A stretch of 64,000 nt of DNA, taken from contig CM039139.1 in the NCBI GenBank assembly GCA_022036555.1, forward strand, positions 19,119,376 to 19,183,375, given 5' to 3'. Position 1 is the stretch's first letter, and each line of letters opens with the position of its first letter. This stretch comes from Microstegium vimineum (taxonomy: Eukaryota > Streptophyta > Magnoliopsida > Poales > Poaceae). The position numbers and the translations under genes were made by a program. The notes beneath the pieces were generated by a model that saw only the letters and a list, made by a program, of their open reading frames with translations, made no database searches and was not told the origin of the DNA. Of this stretch, positions 50,361 to 61,252 are shown in pieces.

Positions 50361-52314
50361 GCGTGCCTCCCTGCGACGTCGTCGTGCTCACGACCGCCAG
50401 CCCCGAGCCCCTGGCACGTCGTGCTCTACAGTCGCCAGCTTGACGCTGGCTCCCTCGGCCACTTCCAAGAGTTCACCGCGGCCATCGCCGACCCCGACTC
50501 TAAGAGCACCGACATCGGCTCCAGTACCGCCACAATGCATGTTGCCGCTGCCGTCGCGCCTCACCGCTCGCTCGTCCCTGTCCTCGCGATGAAGAACGAT
50601 GCCCCAAGCTATCCTCTGTCTCTCCCTCCCTTTCGACCCGATCTGCAGTGGCCCAAGTTCCTGTTGCTCAGTGATGGCATAGGTGATTGGTGAGAAGCAG
50701 CGACGGTGATTGGTTTTGATCGATCACTAGGTACTGATCCTTTTTCTTTTCCTTTCCTTTCCTGTTAGCGACCAACCCAAGCTTTATGCATCGGGAACTG
50801 CCCAGTAACTAGCATTGGTAATATAATCTTTTTTTGGCATATACATTAGAGTTTGCCGGTTTTGAGAGCCTCTAAATGATGTGATGTTATCTATCATGGT
50901 AAAAGAAACATTTAAGGATTAAACAAAGGTAAGTTATCTAGAATAAGCTTGCTCAAGTTTTCAGACTTGCAGTAAAATGATTTTTTTTTAATTTTCATTT
51001 GTATTCTTCTTTATGCCCTCGAGTTCAGCTATAACGCAATGTTGATACTACTATGTGCAGAGAGGAATAATCTGCAAACTGTAGTGACTGACTATGCAAG
51101 TATGTAAACTAAACTGTCGATTTCTTGTCCTATGTTGAATGTACTTTTACACCCTTTGAACTTGTTCTTGTGCTTAGCTTATTGACTTATTTTGTCAATA
51201 GGACATCACTTCAAAGGATCTATTATCGAACACGACAATAATTTTTCAAACATTGAGTCTTATGAGGGTAAAATATTGATTGTCTACTTGTTCCGGCTTA
51301 CCTGACCGTTTTTTTCCTTATCTACTTTTAGAGAATGAAGCTTTTACCAACTGATAGAAAGAGTTATATTGCTATTTTCACAAACCCCTCAGTTGTAAGT
51401 ATTGTTTAAAATTAAAATATTGATTGTAGTTTTTTGTTGTTACATTTGGAAAGGATATGCATTGATTTTTCTGTAGTTATATTTTGAAAGGATAAGTATT
51501 GATTTTGTCTTGCTTGTCTTTTTTTAGTACAAACCTGAGTAATGTAACCCTGCAAGCACACAAAGGAGACAAAATTTAGAATCATTATCGTGTAAGTATA
51601 TGATCTCTGTACCTTTTAGCCAACTGTATTTTCCACAGTTTTTTCAGTGATTTAGCCCTGTAAGGGGTTGCTCTCATATACAGATATATATATACCTTAA
51701 CTATGCTAATTGCTTGGCAGAATGATCTTTGTGGATGGAATATCTTGTCCCATATATGGCTTACCTTTTCATGTTTGATTAAAGCAGTCCTTGGTACTTT
51801 TTCATGTGCTAATGTCTCACCAATGGATCAATTTTGATTATAGCTATGACAGTGGTGACCGTTTGAAATTACTCTTTGAAATGGCCAAGTGATAAAAAAA
51901 GTACTCAAGAAATAACTACGATATATTTCTATAATGATTGCTCCCAGTAGGATACATGGGATATTCAGACACATTTAGATGCCATCAGTGTTGAACAACT
52001 TATCCAAATTATCAGCAGCAATTGACAAATTAGTAAGCCAGTAAAGTACTTTGAGTGATTGAGTTGTGTAGGACCATGATCTTTTTTAGGTTGTGTGATC
52101 TGTAAGTGTTACTGATCCTTTATGCTACTATGTTATCTTTTATGCCATTGTACATATATAAACTTCTGAAGCTAATCGGCATGTTGCATACATCCATAGT
52201 CACTTCAGTATCATCCATACATTCCTCTTTCTTGTTGCCAACAGCCTATTCTTTCGGCTCCATTGGGCAGACCGCACAAGCGGATGGGCCACCGAGGGTC
52301 CGGGGTCATGGTAG
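50361..52314. other. GC-rich flank and unassigned sequence right of the copia element
   Basis: The first ~300 bases are GC-rich with an open frame to 50693 that I do not recognise. It would be contiguous with 36100-36585 before the copia insertion. After 50750 the DNA is AT-rich, with polypyrimidine stretches and possible intron-like borders, but no exon can be supported. Confidence 0.4.
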
Positions 52315-52460
52315 GGGTGCAAAGGGGTAACCTTTAGGTGTACCTCTAAACCTTTTTAGTTCAAATATTTGTACTACTTTTTAAAAAAATTATAGAAGTA
52401 GTATAAATACTTGAACTAAAAAGGTTTAGAGGTGCACCTAAAGGTCAATAGTTTGCACCC
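52315..52460. mobile_element. Small foldback MITE (near-perfect palindrome)
   Basis: GGGTGCAAA starts and TTTGCACCC ends a 146-base palindrome. The arms share ACCTTTAGGTG...CCTCTAAACCTTTTTAGTTCAA with few mismatches and only a very short loop. It has no coding capacity. Confidence 0.85.
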
Positions 52461-52978
52461 TTAGGCCATGGCTTACGATCAACACACTGCATCCAAGTCT
52501 TACCTAAATAACAGAAAGCCTTTGAGGTCCCTTATGGTCAAACTATGAGACTATTATTAAACTCAGTGAGTCCATCAGACTTTGTATAATTTTAGACTAT
52601 GCATTTCTTGAAAGTGCGAAGCTTAATTTTATCAATTATCTAAAAACAATTTAACAAAAAAGAATTTAATGATAATTTCTTTCATTCGAAAGTTTGTTTG
52701 TGGGGGACGGTCACTATGGTCACTGCCGTCATCGCCGGTGCACGAGTGGGGACGGTGCTTAGGAACAGTTGCGTGGGAGGGAGGATAATATATTTCAACA
52801 ATTTTGTCATATACGATTTTTTATAAAATGAGATTGAATTCTTATTTTTTATAAAAATACATCTATGCCTTTTGAACTTGCATTGCTCTATATTTTTTTT
52901 GGAACCACGACATTATGCTTTTGACTAAATCTTAATGAAGTACTTCAAATTTGATAGAATTAACTTTGGTTGTAATAT

Positions 52979-54123
52979 TGTCGGTGTTATGACCCGGGGG
53001 TCAAGACCACCAACAAGTAAATTTGTATATCGCGTGCTCCCTCTCTCAGACGTGATGCAAGATGGACACAAGATTTATCCTGGTTCGGGCGAAGAAGGCC
53101 CTACGTCCAGCGGGGGAGGATGACTTGTATTATCTCGCACCCAAAGCGTGCTCGTACAGGGGGGTACAAGCAGTGTTACACGGAGTCGGCCTCCCGAGGG
53201 GTCGATCGAGCGTATGTGTGTGTGGTGTGGTCTAGGGTCCTTGAGAACCAAGGTCGGATTGGAGTCCTCAAAGAGAAACCTGGAAAAAGAAGTCTCTGAC
53301 GAGAGCCCCCCCTTTCATCTACCTCGGCGTCCCCCTTTTATAGACCAAGGGGGAGACTCGAGGGTACAGGGCCCTAATAGTAGAAGTATGGGCGGCGCAT
53401 CCACGGCACAGTGTCGGCGAAGAGACATCGAGCACTGTGGCGGCGTGGTCTTCCCGTCCTTCAGGCGTCCCCGGTCGTGGCATCAGTAGAAGTCGTCGCA
53501 GTACAGTATTCGCAGGCGGGCACGAGTCCCATGGCCGAAGTGGGATGGGGCGGATGGGACGTCTTCCGTACCGGAGTTGTTGAAGAGGAGGGGGTCGAGC
53601 CCTCGGTCGAGGGGGGGTCGAGCCCCGTATGACTCTGTCACGTTCCCGAAGCCGTCGTCGAGGGTCGCACTATTCACTTTCCGAGGGGTACTGTAGAGGT
53701 CCGTACTTGCGTAGTGGCGGCAGTGGCGGCACAGTCGACGGGAGTCGGGGACTGGACGGGGAGTTGGCGGATTTGACAGCGGACGCAGGCGCCCATGTCG
53801 TCAGGTGGGTTTACTTTTACCCATGACGGAGTGGTTGGGTTACTCGAGCCCTCGTCCGCCGACGGTGCCTGGAAGGTCGAGGCGTCGACGGGTTGAGGGG
53901 GTCGATGTCGAGGTAGAGGCCGGGGGTCGTTCGTCCGACCCCTCGTCCGTCGTCGAGGTAGAGCCGGGGCAGTGGCTGGTTTCCGCAGTCGGTGTAGCGG
54001 GGGCCCTCGATTGATGGCCACGTCTCACCGAACAATAGGCTGATCCTTGCCTTAAAAATGGTTGCTATGTTTAGCGTTAATTTATTGAAGGGTTTAGGGT
54101 ACCCCTTACCTTCGTACCCGACA
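52979..54123. mobile_element. Gypsy-type solo LTR with perfect 5-bp target duplication
   Basis: It begins TGTCGGTGTTATGACCCGGG and ends CCTTCGTACCCGACA (TGTCGG...CCGACA inverted ends), 1145 bases. AATAT flanks both sides (52974-52978 and 54124-54128). No internal gag or pol sequence is present, so this is the product of recombination between two LTRs. Open frames inside it are GC-driven and resemble no protein. Confidence 0.9.
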
Positions 54124-54128
54124 AATAT

Positions 54129-55361
54129 AATCCTTAGCGTTAGCACAAACAAATATACTAGTAATATAAAGTTAGACTAAAACATCAATATCATCTTAGA
54201 GGCATTTTTAACACAAGTCTATTGTTATATATTCTATGCTCTAAACATTCATACAATTTGACTAATTGTTGGTTAAAATTTATAAAGTTTAAATTTTCCT
54301 CTAGTCTAATATGATTATTATTTAGATAGTAGATAATACATTAGTTGGTTTATTTGTTGAGATTCAAATAGGACCTTAGCTAAATTTTTTTGTTAATTAA
54401 ATATGATCCAAACTTGTCTTTTTAGTCAAAATTTAGAGAAGCGTGAATGCGTGAGAAATATGAGATCGGTAGCTAGGACAGCTTTGAATAAACAAACACT
54501 TGTCACTTTCTATGTTGTATTGTAAAATAATAGCAACACAAAGAAATCGGCGATCGACGTTTTCCTCACATGGGTCCACATACAAAGAATAGTATCTTGA
54601 GTGTGCGATTTATTAAGGACGAGTGTGATAGCTCGATTGTGCTAGCGGTACTGTCAATGTATAATTAAACAAAACTGCCAGCTCATCTCTTGAGCAACAC
54701 GCATATCCAATAAACATAAGCAATGCAATATATATTATTTTGGAATAAGCAGAAGCCATCAGATCGAAGGGCACAAAGCCACCACAAACCCAATCACTGT
54801 CTTATATTCGTGCAGCCGTACCGAGGGCCATAAAATGGATTGCAACGATTCGTAGTATTTCCATCCGCGGTACTCGTGCAGCAGGATTGGGTGTGCATGA
54901 TTCGGCCCACGGAACAAGGAGATAAAAAGTAGTGCAGCGCATCTCGCTGCCCGTGGCATCACTTCCGGCGGGCCCCACGTGGCAGTTCCTATAGCTCCAA
55001 CAAACCCCGAGGTGGTCCCAGGTCCATCCATGGCCACACGGGCACGGTCACGAGGTGGGTCCGCCGCGGCTGTCTTCACGAGACAAACAAAGCAAGGCAA
55101 ACATGAGTACATGACACACACTCTCTCTCCTTGCTCCATTTCTCGTGCCACAAAACACACGCTAATATTTCGTTCAAAATATTTTGAGTACATTATATTA
55201 GATTATATATATACATAATAATTGATTAGAAGAATCTAAAGTCTAATTAGATATCTAATGACTCAAAAGATCAACTCCTTGATTATGTTGCCACTTGGGT
55301 GGATGACAAATATGTCCTCAATGTAGTATTCCAAGCATTGTAGTACCTTCAATAACTTACG
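54129..55361. other. Intergenic region, mostly AT-rich
   Basis: No gene seen. A GC-richer island at about 54890-55080 holds a perfect G-box; the frame on the minus strand there (54759-55193) resembles nothing known. Confidence 0.5.
54976..54981. promoter_or_regulatory. G-box (CACGTG)
   Basis: CACGTG inside CCCCACGTGGCAG, a strong core for plant bZIP and bHLH factors. It lies 2.5 kb before the CID7-like start codon and over 1 kb before its probable 5' UTR. Its target gene is unknown and it may be a chance match. Confidence 0.3.
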
Positions 55362-55471
55362 TCATGTTCGTTTGATGGTTTCGGTGGCTGATAAGCCGAC
55401 TGATGCTGTTTTTAACTATTTTTTAAAATAAAAACATTGTTTCGGTGGCTGATAAGCCAAGCGAATAAGAC
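55362..55471. mobile_element. Short hAT-like MITE fragment
   Basis: GTTCGTTTGATGGTTTC at the left and AAGCGAATAAGAC at the right are the inverted ends of a common grass MITE. The motif GGTGGCTGATAAGCC occurs twice inside. The same family has a fragment at about 25727. Confidence 0.5.
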
Positions 55472-56099
55472 GTTAGCTGCTGAAATATATTGTACTAATG
55501 CTATTGTGTATACTTTGTTATAGCCAGTATCGAATCTAAAAAATAAGCTAGGAGAAATTTCTTTCACTATATCGCTTGTCTCTGTCCTCTCTTTATTTAC
55601 TTTATATGAACAAATTTGTATAAGTGACTTCTTTTATTTTCTTCTATCTCTATCCTCTCCGTTTATGCTTTTAGACGAACAAATTTATAGGAGAGATTTA
55701 TAAGTCTCAATGCTCTGAGTAAGAACAGCTCGAACCCACCCGATCTAGCGCTAGATCCATCATTGACTCTAACATTACAATGGTAACGACGAACAATAGA
55801 TGTTATCTAGTACTTTTTGTTCTAAATGTGACGTATTTTGATTTTTTTGATAGGTAAACCTTTGCTAATTTTGATAAAAAAATATATTCACCTGTTTTAA
55901 TATCTTGATAGGGCTTCGGCTAATTCGAAAAGTGTCCTGGCTCGGACGAAAGAACAACTCAAGGAGTTAAGTCGTTGGTGTTTCGGTAAAATATTTTTTC
56001 CAAAGAATGATGAAATGTGTATAGCACTCTAGGTTTTTTTTTCATTTTTGTCCTTTTCTTTTTTCTTCATTTATTTATTTTGTTCTTTTCCATCACTCT

Positions 56100-57462
56100 C
56101 GGGAGGACCGGGGCCACGTGCACCGCGAACCTTTCTTCTCCGCTGCCCCATCGCTCCCGCTCGGACTACCATCACCGCCCCCACCTCCCGTCGCGCCGCC
56201 GAGCGACGGAGCACATCCTCCCCTCCCCCCGTGCCTCCCGTTCGGTCTCTCCTCTCATCGCCGCCTCGCCTACCTCCTCCGTGGTTCCTGGCCGCCGGGT
56301 TTCTTCTCCGTTGTTCCTGGCTGCTGGGCTTCTTCTTCCGTCGTCGGCTACGCGCGTGAGGAGTGAGGAGGAGCGGAAGCGGGCGTCCATCCAGCGTGAG
56401 AAGGGAGAAGGAGACGGTGAGATCTACTTTTTTTCAGCTCCCCCATCTCTCCGCAGCTCTCTTAGGCGTCAGCTGCTCCCCCTCCCGCCTCTCGCCAGTC
56501 GCCTCGCGCCGCCGCCTCCGGTCCTCCGCACAACGGCCGGCGACGCTGCGTCTGCGCCTCCCGCTCCCCTCCCGCCTCCGGTGGACCGTCGACGGCCCCA
56601 GCGGCTGCGCTGCTCCACCAAGGCGGTCGCGCTGCTTTGGGAGCACTTATGCCCTAAAGCCAAGCCTTACCTGTCCTCTTAGCGCTTCAGCGCGCGGAAG
56701 CGTGCGCTTAGTTCCGCTTTTTTGAAGGGAACCCTGTCAATGCTAGAATAAAATCCTATCGCTTAGTTCCGCTTTTTGGAACCCTGTCAAAGCGCGAGGA
56801 ATGTGCTCATAGTTGGTTCCCCAAGCAATAGGAGTTCTTAATCTTCTACCTTTGTTGTAGTGTGAAATATGAATGACACTGTGCCTGCGCTAGTTTGAAA
56901 TCCAATCCAGGAGTGATTAGGGATGCTCAGCTCAGTACCATAGTTCTGCTTTGTGCATATTTGGTGTCTCGTGTCCATTTTCTTCTGCATAAATCTGAAT
57001 CTTTATGGTTACTTTTTTCCCAGTTTCAGCATAAAGCCCATTTCTATTTGACATGAAACCTTTTTCATCCATAGCTTTCCCCAATTTCTTCTTAGTGATT
57101 TGGATTTACGACTTATCTTGCAATAATTTCCTCTGACGTGATTGTTTAGTTGTGTTGAAGTATGTAGTATACGCGGTAGCATGGCTGTGAGAGGACAGTG
57201 ATTTTGAGTTTTCTTTGCTGTTATTTTTCTAAGTTAGTTTCGCCTAAATATATCATGATCAAGGCCAGTTGCTTCATTCTTAGGAGAGGTCTGTGCTTTT
57301 GTTAAGTTTCTATTTGCAGAAATCTAACTTTTACTACCATGCCCAATTATGTCTAATAGGCACAACGAACAATCACTCTAGAAGACTTGTACTCCTTGGT
57401 GTGTCCATACTCTTTGTGACAATCTTATCGTTCTTGAGAAGGGGTACAACTGCCCGTCAGCA
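56100..57462 (+). other. Probable 5' UTR and leader intron of the CID7-like gene
   Basis: A GC-rich block (56100-56690) starts abruptly after AT-rich DNA and looks like a promoter with a non-coding first exon. GACGGTGAGATC at about 56413 is a good donor site. CCGTCAG at 57454-57460, two bases before the ATG, is a good acceptor. Open frames in the GC block are Pro/Arg/Ser-rich and unlike any protein. A leader intron of this kind is common in plant genes. Confidence 0.45.
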
Positions 57463-60400
57463 ATGTCCATAGAAGAGAGGAAGTTAAGTATGATAAGCAA
57501 GAGCACTGTGCTAAATCCAAATGCAGAGGAATTTGTTCCTTCATCCCATAGATCTGTCAATGATGCCTTCAAGAGATCAGATGCAACTATGGTTGTCTCA
57601 GGACCATCTAAAGAATCCAGCACAGACAAGCCAGAGTCCATTTTACGAAGTAACTCCGATGAAGAAGCACATCAGTACTGGCAGCTACAGCTCCCTGACG
57701 ACATTACCCCTGATTTCAAAGTCCTGGGACAAGATGAAAGTCCTGGACCTGACAGTTTATCACTCACAGGCTTGTCCATAAATGATGGCATTGGCACATC
57801 AATATTTTCTCCAAACCAGACACTGAGCATGCAGCACCGTGCTTCGCCTTTTATCAGGGACAAACTGAGTACACGCCCAAAGATTAACTTGTCTGGCCCA
57901 ACTTATATGGATGAACGGTCCCAAGCCACAATTCTGAGTCCAACTGCAGGTTCCATGAGTCCAAATGCTGCTCCATGGGTGAAGAGGAATGGGGGACATT
58001 ATAACACAAGCAGAAGGGATGCCAGTCACTACAATGGAGATTCTAGCATTGGTATGGTGATGGTGATGGTTGTGATTTTTTCTTTCATGAGGGTGTGGTC
58101 CTTTAGCCTAAGATTTTTCCTTAAACTTTCAGGAGCTTCATTGCACAACCTTACTGATGTGTATCATGGAAGCAAGCGCAGCTTAAGCTCGACTATGGAT
58201 ATCATGAGTCAGCTGGAGGTCTGTCTTCAGTGTCCTCATTTATCAACTATGCTATTTGTCTAAAGTTGTTTTGTCCCATGTGGCCATGTTTCTCGTTTAT
58301 CCACTATGCTATTTGTATCAAATTCTTCTTTTGGAAAGTTGCACACGTTTTTTTCCACCATGGCAAAGCTGAATTTCATTACTTGAAAGCAACACAATTA
58401 CAGGAGTTTGTAATTGCAGAAAAGAAAACCAAAACAAACCCGCCAAAAGGCCACATTGGAGTGAACACACAGGGTTCAACCAATGGGCACAACCCAAGCT
58501 ACGATTACTAGACAGCGTTAACCCGCAACGTAAGGCGTTCATCGCATCACACAACATCCGAACCCAGCGAAACGTAACAAATTATTACATGCCCCAGGTG
58601 GCATTTTGACAGCGCGCAGGCTGCATTCAGTTTTCCAGCAAAACTCCCAATTCAACTTTGCGAGCTGATCTTCACACAATTCGAAAGTTGCACATCTACT
58701 GAAACTGTCATGAACTATCTATCTGAAATAGCAGCTTAAATAGGAAGGCAAAGCTCCCACCATTGCATTAAAAAAAACTTCTTAAAGAGAAGCTACTGTG
58801 CACCTAATGTATCAGTCTCACTAACCAGTTCGATATTGGATGATTGGTTCTGAAATTCAAAAACTTGCTTAAATTATTATTTTTTATTTTAAATTCAAGA
58901 ACACTGTAAACTGGCTTATTTTAGTGCAGATTGATTGTACATACATTCATACGGTTGGATCTACTCCCTCCGTCCCAAATTAACTAGCGTTTCTGGTTTT
59001 CATGGCACAAGTTTCACTCGATTTATAGAAAATACGTGCAACATTTGTATCTTCAAATAAATTTATTAAAAAACTAGATTCAAAGATCTTTCTAATGATA
59101 CTAATTATGTATCATAAATATTAATATTTTTCAAGATATATTTTATCAAAGTTCTTTCTCGGCAAGCGAAAGAGACAGATATTTTGGGACGGAGGGGTAT
59201 GTTCAGGAATAGTGTAAGCTTAAATGTAGGAAATTGCTTATCCTCTAGAAGGCGCTGAACTCTCCCCCCAAACTCTCTTCAGGTCTATCGATTCACTGTG
59301 AGTCCATATACTCTGATTTTATTCTACTTTTGAGCAATAATGAAACAATTCTTCCTTTGATCTTCCTTCTGCTAACAAAATCGCATACGCCGTGCTTGCA
59401 CAAGATTTTATTATACTTTTGAGCATGCTTCATGGAAATGACTATTGTATTTGTTACTGCATGGATTCTTCTACTTATATTTTTCTATGTATTGTTGTAT
59501 GCCTAATAACAGAGTAAAGTCGATGGGCGATTTAGTCAGAACCTCAGGTCACTGTCATTTGGAAATTCAAGCCCTCCATCACCAGCATCATATGCCCAAA
59601 ATGGTCTTGGAAACTATAGTAATGAAGCTTTTGGTCTGCCAAACAGATCTCATTCAGCTATACTCGCAGATGATATTGTTTCACCTTCAGCTGGACGTGA
59701 ACACATCCTTGATGTTCCTAGAGGAAGGTACAAGGCGACTAGTTTGCCTCTTCCTGCTCTTGGTTCAAGCAGAGGTTCTCAGCTTTTGGGTGGCTCATTT
59801 AATGGAAATCATGATATGTTCTCAACCAATACCCTACAAAACATGGCTGGAATTCAGACAGGACCAGCTTGGCTTGAAAGTGATGCTGCGGGTAGTGCTC
59901 TTGAATTACAATATACATTTTATGGTATGCTAGTAAATGTGTGTAGTGGCATGCATATTTTCTTATGGTTTGAACTTGTTTGTGATGGACAGCAAGCGCG
60001 TATTTGGAATCAAAGGATGAAGTTCATGATTTTGCAAGCCTGCGACATGCAGTTCTTGAACAGGTAGATAAACCACTGTGAGATACTGAATTATTCAAAC
60101 ATTTCAAGCAAAAAATATTGTATGTGCTGTTTTTAGTATCACTGCTCTGTAACTGTAACTGTAACTGTAACTGTAAGTGAATGCAATCGTCTTATGTCAA
60201 TGGGAACATGCATTTTAAAGTTTGCAGAAAATCGAGGCTGGTAGTCCACCCACATTCTGTTTAACATTAACATTTAATTGCTTTGATATCACAAGTTCTC
60301 ACTCTCAGTTCAATTATGATCAGCCCCTTTCCTGTTATATAAAATGGTTCTACTGCTAAAAACAGTTATATTTGTTGCAACATAGTAACACTATGAGTTA

Positions 60401-61221
60401 CATGAAAACTAGACTTGACTAATGGTTTGTGGTAAATAGAACAGATCAACTGTCAGTGTTGCTCACCTTTTTTCATTACAATTGTGATCACCTTCGATTG
60501 TATTCTAGATAATATAAGCATACTTGTCATTGTGATCTGTAGCTACAATTTTGGCCTGATTTGGTATGGTTCACATGGATATCTGATTTTTTGAGATAGC
60601 ATCCCTTATTTGCCATCGGAAGATGACTTGTGCCTTATTTGTAGCTAAAAACTGTTTTTGGTTATGTGCCATCCACTCTTAACTTTCATTCCTTATCCGC
60701 CACTTCCATCAATCTCTCAGTTAATTACTGTTAAGTGGTGGTACCAGAATAGACATTTTTGCCACTTCCCTCTGTATAGTGACATTTGTCCTGGTTTCCT
60801 TCCTTACCACTAATAATGTAAATATATGACTATTTTGGACTTTGTATGATGCCATGTACAGAAGCTAAAATGTGGTCTCTCACATCATTTTTAATGAAGT
60901 GCATAGATCAGTAAAAACAATGTTCGGTGCAAAAATAGATAGCTTCACAAATATAGGTATCAAAGCATCTGTCCTGACCAAGCATACTTGATACTTCTGA
61001 ATAAATAAATGGTATTTGTTCTGTGCAGTTAAGAAAATGATTGTTTTCTCATGCTCAAAGAACTCAGTCTCAATAATTGTTCATCTCCCACATGTTATAT
61101 TCTCAACCAAGAATGCATTTTTGACCAAGCCATCATTATAAAACAAGAAACTGACTGGAGCCCAAGCTATTCTCAAAGAAGGAAATTTACTACATCCTTC
61201 AGATCCAGGGGTGGGCGGTGT

Positions 61222-61252
<31 letters not shown>

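Noticed and set aside
53148..54152. GC-rich frames of 113-115 aa
   Set aside because: They are contained in a gypsy solo LTR with a perfect target duplication.
54759..55193. Minus-strand 144-aa frame
   Set aside because: It has no domain and no supporting splice or promoter context.
56017..56725. 221-aa plus-strand frame before the CID7-like gene
   Set aside because: It begins in a T-rich tract and is Pro/Ser/Arg-rich without domains. It is more likely promoter and 5' UTR, although a first coding exon cannot be fully excluded.
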